Of a DNA stretch of 64,000 nt, positions 34,235-42,441 are shown piece by piece. How positions within the stretch are numbered: position 1 is the stretch's first letter; the number at the start of each line of letters is the position of its first letter. A program made the translations under genes and the position numbers. Origin of the DNA: Clostridia bacterium (GTDB lineage Bacteria > Bacillota > Clostridia > TANB77 > CAG-508); NCBI GenBank assembly GCA_017430135.1, contig JAFRNM010000018.1:1-64000 (forward strand), read 5' to 3'. Below the pieces are notes generated by a model. The model saw nothing but the letters and a program-made list of their open reading frames with translations. It did not search any database and was not told the origin of the DNA.

Positions 34235-34835
34235 ATTTCGCAAGTTCTATTATATTATCCATAATTTCATTTGTTATTTTGTCCAATACTTCTTTATCTT
34301 TATTTCCTTTTAAAGCACTATAATCTAGAGGCTTTCCATATGTAATTGTTACTTTTCTGTTTCCTTTTTCTCCGCCTTTAATTCCACATGGTACAACTTT
34401 TGCACCACTTCTTACTGCAAAGAAAGCAACTCCATCTTTGGCTTTTTCTCCCTTTTCAAGTCCATTTCTTGTTCCTTCTGGGAATAATGCAATACAACTT
34501 CCATCTTTTAATGTTTTTAAAGATTCTTTTAATGGTCCAACATCTTTATCGTTTCTTTTTACTGTTATTGCGTTAAATGTCCAAATTAAAAATCTTAAAA
34601 ATGTATTATCTCTAAGTTCTTCCTTAGCTATAAATCTCATGTCTCTTTTGGCTGTTGCCACTATTAGAGGTGGGTCTAAATATGATCTATGGTTTCCAGC
34701 AAAAATAACCGCTCCATCTTTTGGAATATTTTCTAGTCCTTTTATTTCTGCTCTGTAATATATTTTGCACCATATATAAATTGCTCCTCTAACTATAAAT
34801 TTAACAATTCTTTTAAAAAAATTTTTCATTAACAT
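34233..34835 (-). CDS. plsC: 1-acyl-sn-glycerol-3-phosphate acyltransferase PlsC
   Basis: It makes phosphatidic acid at the membrane. The catalytic HxxxxD motif is GNHRSYLDPP, and the glycerophosphate-binding motif is LFPEGTRNG. One N-terminal hydrophobic stretch is present. The length (200 aa) is typical. The start overlaps the end of cmk, so it is translationally coupled to it, a common cmk-plsC arrangement. Confidence 0.92.
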   Translation of the reverse strand: MLMKNFFKRIVKFIVRGAIYIWCKIYYRAEIKGLENIPKDGAVIFAGNHRSYLDPPLIVATAKRDMRFIAKEELRDNTFLRFLIWTFNAITVKRNDKDVGPLKESLKTLKDGSCIALFPEGTRNGLEKGEKAKDGVAFFAVRSGAKVVPCGIKGGEKGNRKVTITYGKPLDYSALKGNKDKEVLDKITNEIMDNIIELAK

Positions 34836-35503
34836 TCATATCCTTTTTCTTTTATAATATCTATTATTTTTTCAACTACTTGTTCAATAGTTAAGTTACT
34901 TGAATCGACATATTCTGCATCTTCTGCTTGAACTAGAGGTGCAATTTCTCTTTCAGTTTCTAATTTATGTCTTTGTTTTATTTCTTCTAATACTTCTGCA
35001 TAAGTAATATTTATTCCTTTTTCAACATCTTGTTTATATCTTCTATTGGCTCTTTCTTCAACTGAAGCATCTAAATATATTTTTACATTAGCATTTGGGA
35101 ATACAACAGTTCCAATATCTCTGCCTTCCATTATTACTTTTCCTGTTTCTCCCATTTTTCTTTGTAATGGTGTTATCTTACTTCTTACAATGCCTACAGC
35201 TGCATATTTAGCTACACAACTATCTACTTTTGGAGTTCTTATTTCTTCAGATACATCTTCTCCATCCAAAATCACTACTAACTTTCCATCTTCTCTTTTC
35301 ATATCAATTGAAATATTTTCTAAAAGTTCCTCAAGTTTTTCCAAGTCTGTTTCTTTTATATCATTTCTTAATGCTTTTAAAGCTACACATCTATACATTG
35401 CTCCTGTATCTATATTTACTAATCCTAATTTTTCTGATACTAATTTTGTAACTGTTCCTTTCCCGCTACCTGCTGGTCCATCTATTGCTACTACAAATGC
35501 CAT
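34829..35503 (-). CDS. cmk: cytidylate kinase
   Basis: It phosphorylates CMP/dCMP. P-loop AIDGPAGSGKGTVTK at the N-terminus, NIDTGAMYRCVALKAL, MEGRDIGTVVFPNA and DASVEERANRRY are all Cmk signatures. The length is 224 aa. It abuts the gene at 35504 (its ATG follows that stop by a base or less) and overlaps plsC. Confidence 0.96.
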   Translation of the reverse strand: MAFVVAIDGPAGSGKGTVTKLVSEKLGLVNIDTGAMYRCVALKALRNDIKETDLEKLEELLENISIDMKREDGKLVVILDGEDVSEEIRTPKVDSCVAKYAAVGIVRSKITPLQRKMGETGKVIMEGRDIGTVVFPNANVKIYLDASVEERANRRYKQDVEKGINITYAEVLEEIKQRHKLETEREIAPLVQAEDAEYVDSSNLTIEQVVEKIIDIIKEKGYEC

Positions 35504-36427
35504 TTAATTTTCCTCCCTTTTTTCTGGTATAAATAAGCTTTTTGCAACTACTTCTAATCTTTCAACATTCATTGCTGTAAGTTTCTCAATTTCTTTTTTA
35601 GCTTTATCTTTAAATGTATTTAAACCATCTACAACATTAAATCCATACACAATTTCTACTTCCATATACACATTTACACCCTCGCCGAAATTATTTACTC
35701 TCATTTTTATAACTCTGTGTATTGCAGGTGTATTTCCAGCTAGGTAATCTAAAATTTGTCTAAATACCGCATCTGATATTGTAAAATTTCCTAAATAACT
35801 AAATGTAGGTCTAATTATAGATTTTTCTGATATATATGGTTTTTGTCCTTTTCCCTTAGACTTAAATATTTGCAAAGGATCCAACAAATATCCTGAAAAT
35901 TGTTTTTTTATTTCAAATGTTGGAACTGGAATTACATGTTTTCCTTCTGTTACTCTTATTTTTCTTGCTGTTTTCATTTCCTGTTCTGTTGCAACATCTG
36001 TAATATATATTCTTTCTGAGATTGCTGGTAATCCTAAGTTAGCCGCAATTTTATCAACCATTCCATCTGATGTACCTAGTAATAATATGCTCTGTGGTTT
36101 ATATTTTTTAAAAGCTTTTACAATTGCTTGTTTCTCTGAATCTGAGTAAAATAAAGCATGTTTTACTGTTTCAATTTTGGTAGGTGCCTTTTTAGCAGAT
36201 TCTCCTGCAATTACTTGATTATTATAAACCAAAAGTCCATCATCAATTATAAACTCAATATTTCTTTCACTTGCTACCATCTGCGCCCTATAACTTTTTC
36301 CTGTTCCAGATGGTCCTACAAAAGAATATACCTTTATTTTATTGGGTTGAAAAGGCATTTTTTCTTTTATATCTCTTATTATTGCATTATCTTTTGGAAA
36401 TTTTTCTTTTAAATCTTTTAATAACAT
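35504..36427 (-). CDS. P-loop ATPase with an Asp23/Gls24-like C-terminal domain
   Basis: Residues 30-175 form an NTPase with Walker A SFVGPSGTGKSYRAQM and a conserved DDGLLVYNN segment. The C-terminal 85 residues (FRQILDYLAGNTPAIHRVIK ... VEIVYGFNV) match Asp23/Gls24 cell-envelope stress proteins. The fusion suggests an ATP-dependent membrane- or envelope-associated role. It is the first gene of the cmk-plsC operon. Confidence 0.78.
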   Translation of the reverse strand: MLLKDLKEKFPKDNAIIRDIKEKMPFQPNKIKVYSFVGPSGTGKSYRAQMVASERNIEFIIDDGLLVYNNQVIAGESAKKAPTKIETVKHALFYSDSEKQAIVKAFKKYKPQSILLLGTSDGMVDKIAANLGLPAISERIYITDVATEQEMKTARKIRVTEGKHVIPVPTFEIKKQFSGYLLDPLQIFKSKGKGQKPYISEKSIIRPTFSYLGNFTISDAVFRQILDYLAGNTPAIHRVIKMRVNNFGEGVNVYMEVEIVYGFNVVDGLNTFKDKAKKEIEKLTAMNVERLEVVAKSLFIPEKREEN

Positions 36428-36552
36428 TTTTTCACCTGATTTCTCTTCTTATATTTTACTATAATCAGGATTTTTTTTCAATAATTTTAAATGAACTTTC
36501 CAATTATTGTGTTTTTTATGTATGAATTTTTCATTTTTTGGCGTTCACCAAA

Positions 36553-36575
36553 AAGAGAGGTTCCTCACCTCTCTT
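36553..36575 (-). terminator. terminator after the 396-aa gene
   Basis: AAGAGAGG and CCTCTCTT pair around a 7-nt loop, with a T-run on the minus strand. Confidence 0.75.
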
Positions 36576-36592
36576 CTATGTACTTTAAAATA

Positions 36593-37783
36593 CTAATACT
36601 CTACAACTTTATTTCTTCTAGAAAAAAGAGTTCTAAAAAATTTCTTTATTTTCTTAAATACATTCTCTTTCTCTATTGGTACTAAACTATTTTCTTGGAA
36701 ATATTTTTTGTATAGTATTCCTGTAGATGTTTTTTTTGCTGAATTCCATTTTAAATCTGCTTGTTCATCAGGTTTATCTATAAAATCAGGTTCATCTATA
36801 TTTTCATAATCTAATTTTACTCCTTCTGATTCATTTTCATTTAGTATTTCAGAATCTTCTTTTTCTAATATTTTTTGAATACTTAATATAGTTTCTTTTT
36901 TATATTCATCTGTATTTAATTTGTTCCATAATTCATCAAAATCAGCTAATCCTTTTTCTTTATCTATTGCAATAAGTAATAAATCAATAATATTTTTTAT
37001 ATCAAATAAGAATTTTTCATCAGTAAGATTTTTAAATATTTCTTCCTTTGAATCTAATATTTTTTTAATAACTTTTTTATCCACAAAATAATTACTTTGG
37101 ATATTTTCTAGATAATTTTTAAATCCTTCTATATTAGAATTATCAATATTATTGTTCTGGCTGAGTTCAAGAAGATAATCATTTATAAAATAAGCAACCC
37201 TTTCATTGTATCGTACATCTCCCTCAATAGATAAACCTACTTTTTCATCATTTATTAAGAAAGGATTCGCTTCAATGTCTTTATCTGCATAATTTTTATT
37301 AATAAATTCAGCGATTTTCATTGCATCTTCATTCGAAAATGTTTTTACAACTAGATTATCTGTTCTAATATCTGATAATAATTTTGTATCATTTACTATT
37401 AACTCTTTTTCAAGAAAATCAAATAATGACATAACAAGATTTAAGCCACCTTTTTGATTTATAGGTATATACAATTTTATTTGCTCATAATATTTGGAAT
37501 CTATATTATCTCTTAGATTTAATATACTATTTACTTGTTCATCCCTGTAAAATAGTATGTTTTTGAATATCTTACATGTTGTGAAAGCATGGAATCTATA
37601 TTCGTCATATATTTTATTTTGTATATTTTTTAAAGAATTGATATTTTCATCTTCATCTTCTTCTATTCCAAACAAACATAAATTTATATAGATATCATCT
37701 TTATAACTACGTTTTTTCTGAGTTTTTACATTTACAACAATTTTATTTAAAAACTCTTCCATTTTTTGAAATCTGTTTTCCAT
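36593..37783 (-). CDS. unknown cytoplasmic protein, 396 aa
   Basis: No family recognised. The protein is acidic in the middle (LNENESEGVKLDYENIDEPD, about 310-335) and ends in a basic helix (KKIKKFFRTLFSRRNK) that could touch a membrane or nucleic acid. The N-terminal 150 residues look like an alpha/beta domain. GAGGT precedes the ATG. Isolated by terminators on both sides. Confidence 0.55.
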   Translation of the reverse strand: MENRFQKMEEFLNKIVVNVKTQKKRSYKDDIYINLCLFGIEEDEDENINSLKNIQNKIYDEYRFHAFTTCKIFKNILFYRDEQVNSILNLRDNIDSKYYEQIKLYIPINQKGGLNLVMSLFDFLEKELIVNDTKLLSDIRTDNLVVKTFSNEDAMKIAEFINKNYADKDIEANPFLINDEKVGLSIEGDVRYNERVAYFINDYLLELSQNNNIDNSNIEGFKNYLENIQSNYFVDKKVIKKILDSKEEIFKNLTDEKFLFDIKNIIDLLLIAIDKEKGLADFDELWNKLNTDEYKKETILSIQKILEKEDSEILNENESEGVKLDYENIDEPDFIDKPDEQADLKWNSAKKTSTGILYKKYFQENSLVPIEKENVFKKIKKFFRTLFSRRNKVVEY

Positions 37784-37884
37784 GGTTATACCTCACACAA
37801 TAATATATAGAAAAATTATATCATTATTTTTCTATTATGTGTCAAATGTTGCAAAAATGTTATACAAATTTAATATTTTTGTAA

Positions 37885-37928
37885 AAAAACAACATATAAT
37901 TGTTTTTTTACAATTATATGTTGTTTTT
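37885..37928. terminator. terminator after the DUF378 gene
   Basis: AAAACAACATATAATTGT pairs with ACAATTATATGTTGTTTT around a short T-rich loop. Confidence 0.8.
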
Positions 37929-37935
37929 GTTATAT

Positions 37936-38136
37936 TTATCTATCTGCAAATAAGAATTTAATACACCATATTCCAGATATTCCAACTAATGTATAAATAA
38001 TTCTACTTAATGCTGATGCTACTCCAAATAATGTATCCACTAGATTAAATCCAAATAATCCTATCAATCCCCAATTTATAGCACCAACAATTACAAGAAT
38101 TAAAGCAATTAAATCTATTACTTTCATATTTTTCAT
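37936..38136 (-). CDS. DUF378 small membrane protein
   Basis: 66 residues with two membrane helices: DLIALILVIVGAINWGLIGL and RIIYTLVGISGIWCIKFLF. The GAINWGLIG...VD motif is the DUF378 signature. Function unknown. It stands alone, divergent from the tRNA genes. Confidence 0.88.
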   Translation of the reverse strand: MKNMKVIDLIALILVIVGAINWGLIGLFGFNLVDTLFGVASALSRIIYTLVGISGIWCIKFLFADR

Positions 38137-38233
38137 TCCTTTCCAAAATTATATATATCAATAGTATATTTCCTTTTTTTAAAATTATACATTATTTTTT
38201 TATATACTTTTTTAAATTTTTTTCAAAAAAGTG

Positions 38234-38262
38234 TTGACAAGTAGTAAAAAATAGTTTATACT
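38234..38262 (+). promoter_or_regulatory. promoter of the tRNA-Met/tRNA-Tyr operon
   Basis: TTGACA (38234-38239), 17 bp, TATACT (38257-38262), about 24 bp before the tRNA. Confidence 0.85.
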
Positions 38263-38285
38263 TTATCTTGCGTTAAGCAATTGAT

Positions 38286-38362
38286 GCTCCCTTAGCTCAG
38301 TTGGTCAGAGCAACCGGCTCATAACCGGTGGGTCCAAGGTTCGAATCCTTGAGGGAGCACCA
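38286..38362 (+). tRNA. tRNA-Met (anticodon CAT)
   Basis: The acceptor stem GCTCCCT/AGGGAGC, D arm GCTC...GAGC, anticodon stem ACCGG/CCGGT with loop CTCATAA, T arm CAAGG TTCGAAT CCTTG and an encoded CCA are complete. The G1-C72 pair and the anticodon stem are those of an elongator Met tRNA rather than an initiator. A tRNA-Ile2 with a modified CAT cannot be excluded. Confidence 0.92.
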
Positions 38363-38377
38363 TTTTTAAGTTAATAT

Positions 38378-38694
38378 GGGCAGTTGGGTGAGTGGCTAAA
38401 ACCGCCAGACTGTAGTCTTTGATTTTGATAAGATTCAAATCTAAATTGCAGCCCAAGTAAGTGATTATTTGGTGAAAACTAGGCTAATTCGGGGAAGGCT
38501 TAACAGATTAAGCTGATGCTAATCCCGAGCTAGGAATAAAATTCCGAGTGTAGAGACTTTATACCTGGTATCTTATATTATTAAGATAAAGAGAAAGTCC
38601 AGACTACAAACATTTAAAATGGTAGTGAAAACTATAGTAGTAAGAAATCTGGTCTCATTTGAGTTCCTTGGTTCGAATCCAAGACTGCCCACCA
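38378..38694 (+). tRNA. tRNA-Tyr (anticodon GTA) interrupted by an intron
   Basis: Exon 1 (38378-38413) gives GGGCAGT, the D arm and CCAGA-CTGT. Exon 2 (38645-38694) gives AAATCTGG, a long variable arm, the T arm CTTGG TTCGAAT CCAAG, ACTGCCC, A and an encoded CCA. Joined, the anticodon loop is CTGTAAA with GTA and the stems pair fully: a normal bacterial tyrosine tRNA of about 86 nt with a class II variable arm. The intron splits the anticodon between its second and third bases. Confidence 0.95.
38414..38644 (+). ncRNA. group I self-splicing intron in tRNA-Tyr, 231 nt
   Basis: The 5' exon ends in U and the intron ends in G. An internal guide GCAG near 38448 pairs with CUGU of the exon, giving the conserved U.G pair at the splice site. 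Core elements resemble tRNA-type (IC3-like) introns: P-like AATTCGGGG, Q-like AATCCCGAGC (38521-38530), R-like GTGTAGAGACTT and S-like AGAGAAAGTCC. No ORF is inside. The start and end fit the anticodon loop exactly. Confidence 0.9.
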
Positions 38695-38835
38695 CCAAAA
38701 ACAAGGTTACTTGTTTTTTATTTTTATATCATTGCGAACTTTTATTCGAAGAGGTGAAGTATTGATGAACTTTAAAACACAAAAATAAATCTACAATATC
38801 TATTTGTGATAAATATAATATATATAAAGTAAAGT

Positions 38836-38868
38836 AAAATAAGTTAGAGTTTCCTCTAACTTATTTTC
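38836..38868. terminator. bidirectional terminator after the tRNA operon
   Basis: AAAATAAGTTAGAG and CTCTAACTTATTTT pair around TTTC. The sequence 38695-38835 before it holds no gene. Confidence 0.82.
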
Positions 38869-38877
38869 TATTTTTAA

Positions 38878-39702
38878 TTAATTATTATTTTGTTGTCCTT
38901 CTGGTAAGGCATTACTAGGTACATCTAATCTTAATTTTATTTTTGAGACATATTTTATAGCTCTAACAAATTTACTATTTTTAAATCTTTGCCATAATGT
39001 TGGTTTAACTTCAAATGTTGTTTCTTGAACATATTGTTCAGCTTGAACTTGCTCTTGAGAAACTTGTGTTTCTTCTTCAACAGGTGTTGGAATAGATTTC
39101 AATGCATCTGCAACTTCAATTCCAATATAACTTAGAGCTTTTGATCTATCTTCAATTCTTTCCATATCGATTTCTATATGTAAATTAGATTCTAGGTTGT
39201 TTACTCTAGCATTTAGAAGTTTCATAGCATCTTTATATTCATCTGATTCTTTATCTTTACATTTTCCAACAATATTTAATGTTTCAATAATATCCTCAGG
39301 CATTTTCCCTTCGAAATTTTTAACTTCTTCTTTCCATCCTTTTCCTTGTGCATCTGCCACCTCTATTAGACCTTTTAAATCGCCAGATAAACCTATATTT
39401 TGTTCTCTTTGTCTAATTAGTTCTTCAATTTGTTTTGTATTTTCTTCAAATTGATTTGTTGCATACTCAACAAGCCCATAAGCAGCTTTATAAACGCTTG
39501 CAGGAAAATTATTTTTCTTTGGATATTCTATTAAATATGCTTTTATTGATTCTATCATATCTTTAAAATATGTATCTTCATCTAATTGTACAATTTGCTT
39601 TTTACTATTAGGGTTTATTAACTTTTGTACCTTTTCTATGTTTGATAATATTTTTTCTTCCGTGATAACCATTCTCACGTTTACTATGCCAGATCTAGAC
39701 AT
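38878..39702 (-). CDS. unknown protein, 274 aa
   Basis: The family is not recognised. It is mainly helical with a coiled-coil-like centre (about 85-190) and a Q/E-rich linker (EEETQVSQEQVQAEQYVQE). A basic ending (LWQRFKNSKFVRAIKYVSKI) could be an amphipathic membrane-binding helix. GGAGGG precedes the ATG. It lies between the tRNA operon and repeat copy B. Confidence 0.55.
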   Translation of the reverse strand: MSRSGIVNVRMVITEEKILSNIEKVQKLINPNSKKQIVQLDEDTYFKDMIESIKAYLIEYPKKNNFPASVYKAAYGLVEYATNQFEENTKQIEELIRQREQNIGLSGDLKGLIEVADAQGKGWKEEVKNFEGKMPEDIIETLNIVGKCKDKESDEYKDAMKLLNARVNNLESNLHIEIDMERIEDRSKALSYIGIEVADALKSIPTPVEEETQVSQEQVQAEQYVQETTFEVKPTLWQRFKNSKFVRAIKYVSKIKLRLDVPSNALPEGQQNNN

Positions 39703-39851
39703 GTAAACTTCCCTCCTTTTTACTTACGCATATTCGACTTTGCTGTTTATCTACACTTATCATTATACATAAAACTACAATAAATTACAAGAGGTTTCTA
39801 CATTTTTTTCATTACTTTTTAGTTACAGAAATATTACAATTATATTACAAA

Positions 39852-39938
39852 AAATCCGGAATTCCGGGACACTCTCAAAAAGCAAGGTTTTGCTTATCAA
39901 AACCTTGCTTTTTGAGAGTGTCCCAGAATTCCAGATTT
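39852..39938. repeat. palindromic repeat family 1, copy B
   Basis: Arms of about 41 nt pair with two mismatches around a 5-nt loop. The core GGGACACTCTCAAAAAGC is shared with the other copies. The outermost 14 bases of each arm pair but differ from copies A and C. It lies directly after the stop of the acyl-CoA synthetase gene. Confidence 0.85.
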
Positions 39939-41660
39939 TTACTTTTGTAATATTTTCTTCATTTCTTCATTTCTTTTTATTTTTTGTGTTGTTGTTTTTA
40001 TAAAATCTTCCTCTGTAACTAAGATATCCCTAATGTATTTATATGGTGGCATTGTTTTATTTATTTTTTTAATTTCTTTTAATAAAACTTCCTTAACCTC
40101 TTCTTCCGTACTAACATTATAAACTTGTCTCATTATATCTCTATCATATTGAAGTTTTGCACAAATTTTATAGTCACCATCTTCTTCTGGTAAACCATAA
40201 ACAAAAGATTCTTTTATTCCTTCAATTTTATTTACTAATGTTTCTAATTCTTCTGGGTAAATATTTTTCCCATTTTTTAGAACTATAACAAATTTCTTTC
40301 TACCAGAAATAAATATAAATCCATCTTTATCTATTCTAGCTAAATCTCCTGTATGTAGCCATCCATCTGATTCTATTGTTTCTTTTGTAGCTTCTTCATT
40401 GTTATAATATCCAAGCATTGTTGTAGGTCCTTTAACCATCAATTCTCCTACACCTTCTTCATTAACATCGGCAAGTTTAACTTCTAGGCTAGGAAATGCC
40501 TTTCCAATTGAACCAAGTCTTGTATATTTATCATCTTCTGCTGCAATAACTGGAGATGTTTCAGTTAATCCATATCCTTGAAGCATTTTTATTCCTAATT
40601 GATTAAATCCTTTTTCTGTCTCTGGATCAAGAGCAGCTCCTCCTGCAACAAACAATCTTAGTTTTCCTCCAAAATTGCTATGAATATCTTTAAAGACTCT
40701 TCTTCTAATATCTATTCCAAACTTTAATAAAAATTGTGTAATTTTTATTCCCTTTTGAACTTTTTCCATTTTGCCTTGTTTTTCTATTGCTTTCATTAAT
40801 CTTTTATACATGTTTTCATATAAAATAGGAACAGATATCATTGCTGTTATTTGATATTCTTTTATATTTTCAGCTATATGCTTAATACCCTCGCAAAATG
40901 CTGTAGCAGCTCCTTTATACATGGCATATAAAAATGCCACTGTACACTCAAATGTATGATGCATTGGCAAGAAAGACAAGAACGTGTCATTTTCATCTAT
41001 TTTTATAACAGAAGCTATGTCCATTAGATTGCTTGCTATATTTTTATGTGATAGCATTACAGCCTTTGATTGTGCTGTTGTTCCTGATGTAAATAGCATT
41101 ATTCCCATTTTTTCATTATCTATTGTAGCATCTAGGAACTCTCTATTTCCATCTACTAATAGTTTTTTACCCTGTTTTACTAATTCTTTTTGAGAATATA
41201 CATTTTGTTGTTTTTCCTCTAAATCCATTGAGATAAAATATTTTATTTTTGTACTGCCTTCTTCATTTAATCTATTCATTACATCATCATATTTTTTTGA
41301 ATAAAAAATTGCCTCTACTTCTGAACGATTTATTAAGCTTTCAATTTCATTTTCTGGAAGTGATTTGTCAAGTGGAACTACTACTCCTGTTCCGCAAACT
41401 GTTGCTAAATATGCCATTCCCCATTCATATCTATTTTCTGATATTACAGCTATTCTTTTATCTTTTAACCCAAGATTAATTAAAGCTGTTCCTAAACAAT
41501 CTACTTCTTCTCTAAATTCTTTGTGAGTGATTACACGAAATTTCCCTTCCACCTCTGTTTTATAGACGTACGCCGGTCTATCTCCAAATTGCTCACCTGA
41601 TTTTTTTAGCATATCTTTTATATTTTCAATTTTTTCGATCTTGTGTATAGGTTCTCTCAT
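39939..41660 (-). CDS. long-chain acyl-CoA/acyl-ACP synthetase, AMP-binding family
   Basis: It activates fatty acids via acyl-AMP. The P-loop-like motif is MLFTSGTTAQSKAVMLSHKN, followed by LQGYGLTETSPVIA, GWLHTGDLARID and KNGKNIYPEELE near the C-terminus. The length (573 aa) matches FadD-type enzymes. No membrane segment. It follows a TetR gene by 16 bp, so the regulator probably senses a fatty acid or acyl-CoA. Confidence 0.9.
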   Translation of the reverse strand: MREPIHKIEKIENIKDMLKKSGEQFGDRPAYVYKTEVEGKFRVITHKEFREEVDCLGTALINLGLKDKRIAVISENRYEWGMAYLATVCGTGVVVPLDKSLPENEIESLINRSEVEAIFYSKKYDDVMNRLNEEGSTKIKYFISMDLEEKQQNVYSQKELVKQGKKLLVDGNREFLDATIDNEKMGIMLFTSGTTAQSKAVMLSHKNIASNLMDIASVIKIDENDTFLSFLPMHHTFECTVAFLYAMYKGAATAFCEGIKHIAENIKEYQITAMISVPILYENMYKRLMKAIEKQGKMEKVQKGIKITQFLLKFGIDIRRRVFKDIHSNFGGKLRLFVAGGAALDPETEKGFNQLGIKMLQGYGLTETSPVIAAEDDKYTRLGSIGKAFPSLEVKLADVNEEGVGELMVKGPTTMLGYYNNEEATKETIESDGWLHTGDLARIDKDGFIFISGRKKFVIVLKNGKNIYPEELETLVNKIEGIKESFVYGLPEEDGDYKICAKLQYDRDIMRQVYNVSTEEEVKEVLLKEIKKINKTMPPYKYIRDILVTEEDFIKTTTQKIKRNEEMKKILQK

Positions 41661-41676
41661 TTATAACAATCTCCTT

Positions 41677-42240
41677 TTATTTTAATCCTTTTATAATTGT
41701 AGATTCAAATTCTTTATATAATTTCATAATATCAATCTCACCATCGTTTCTTAGTTTAAAAACTAGTGTTGAGCATATTAAACCATATATTTCAGAAGCT
41801 ATTGCTTGGCTATTTCCGTTCTTAATCTCGCCCGCTTCTATTCCGTTTTTTACAATTTCTTCAATTTTATTTATATATTCATAAATATGATTTTGGCATT
41901 TTTGATTTCTTTCTTCTTTACCCCAAAATTGATTAAGCAAAATTTTAATCAAATCTTCATATTTTACAACAATTTTTATCTCTATTAATATTATTGCTTT
42001 TATTTTGTCTATATAACTTGTAAGCTTTGAAGTTTTTATATCTATACTATTTTGCAAAAGTTTAATTCCCTCTTCTACCAAGAAATTGAAAATTTCTTCT
42101 TTACTTGAAAAATGATAATATAAAGTTCCTTTTGCAACTCCAACCGTTGCTGTAATATCTTCTATACTTGTTGCATCATAACCCTTTTCAGCAAATAATT
42201 TCATAGATGTTTCGAATATTTTCCTTTTGGTTTTATTCAT
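41677..42240 (-). CDS. TetR-family regulator of fatty-acid genes
   Basis: The N-terminal HTH spans about 20-55 (DATSIEDITATVGVAKGTLY, YHFSSKEEIF), typical of TetR/AcrR. The remaining helical domain would bind a ligand. Because it is cotranscribed with an acyl-CoA synthetase, a FadR-like role is inferred. The length is 187 aa. Confidence 0.88.
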   Translation of the reverse strand: MNKTKRKIFETSMKLFAEKGYDATSIEDITATVGVAKGTLYYHFSSKEEIFNFLVEEGIKLLQNSIDIKTSKLTSYIDKIKAIILIEIKIVVKYEDLIKILLNQFWGKEERNQKCQNHIYEYINKIEEIVKNGIEAGEIKNGNSQAIASEIYGLICSTLVFKLRNDGEIDIMKLYKEFESTIIKGLK

Positions 42241-42360
42241 TTTTTGAATTCCTTTCTAAAATTGATTAGAAAATTACTGCTTATATTATATATTTTTTTA
42301 CAAAATATTGCAATAGTTTTATTTTGTTATACTAAACGTTCAAAATTTTTTTAAAATCCA

Positions 42361-42389
42361 TTTACAAATTTTTCTTTCTAATATAAAAT
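42361..42389 (+). promoter_or_regulatory. promoter of the Lon-like protease gene
   Basis: TTTACA (42361-42366), 17 bp, TAAAAT (42384-42389), then GGAGG before the ATG. Confidence 0.68.
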
Positions 42390-42441
42390 AAGGATATAAA
42401 ATTTTAACTAATGTTAATAATATAATAGTGGAGGAAAACGA

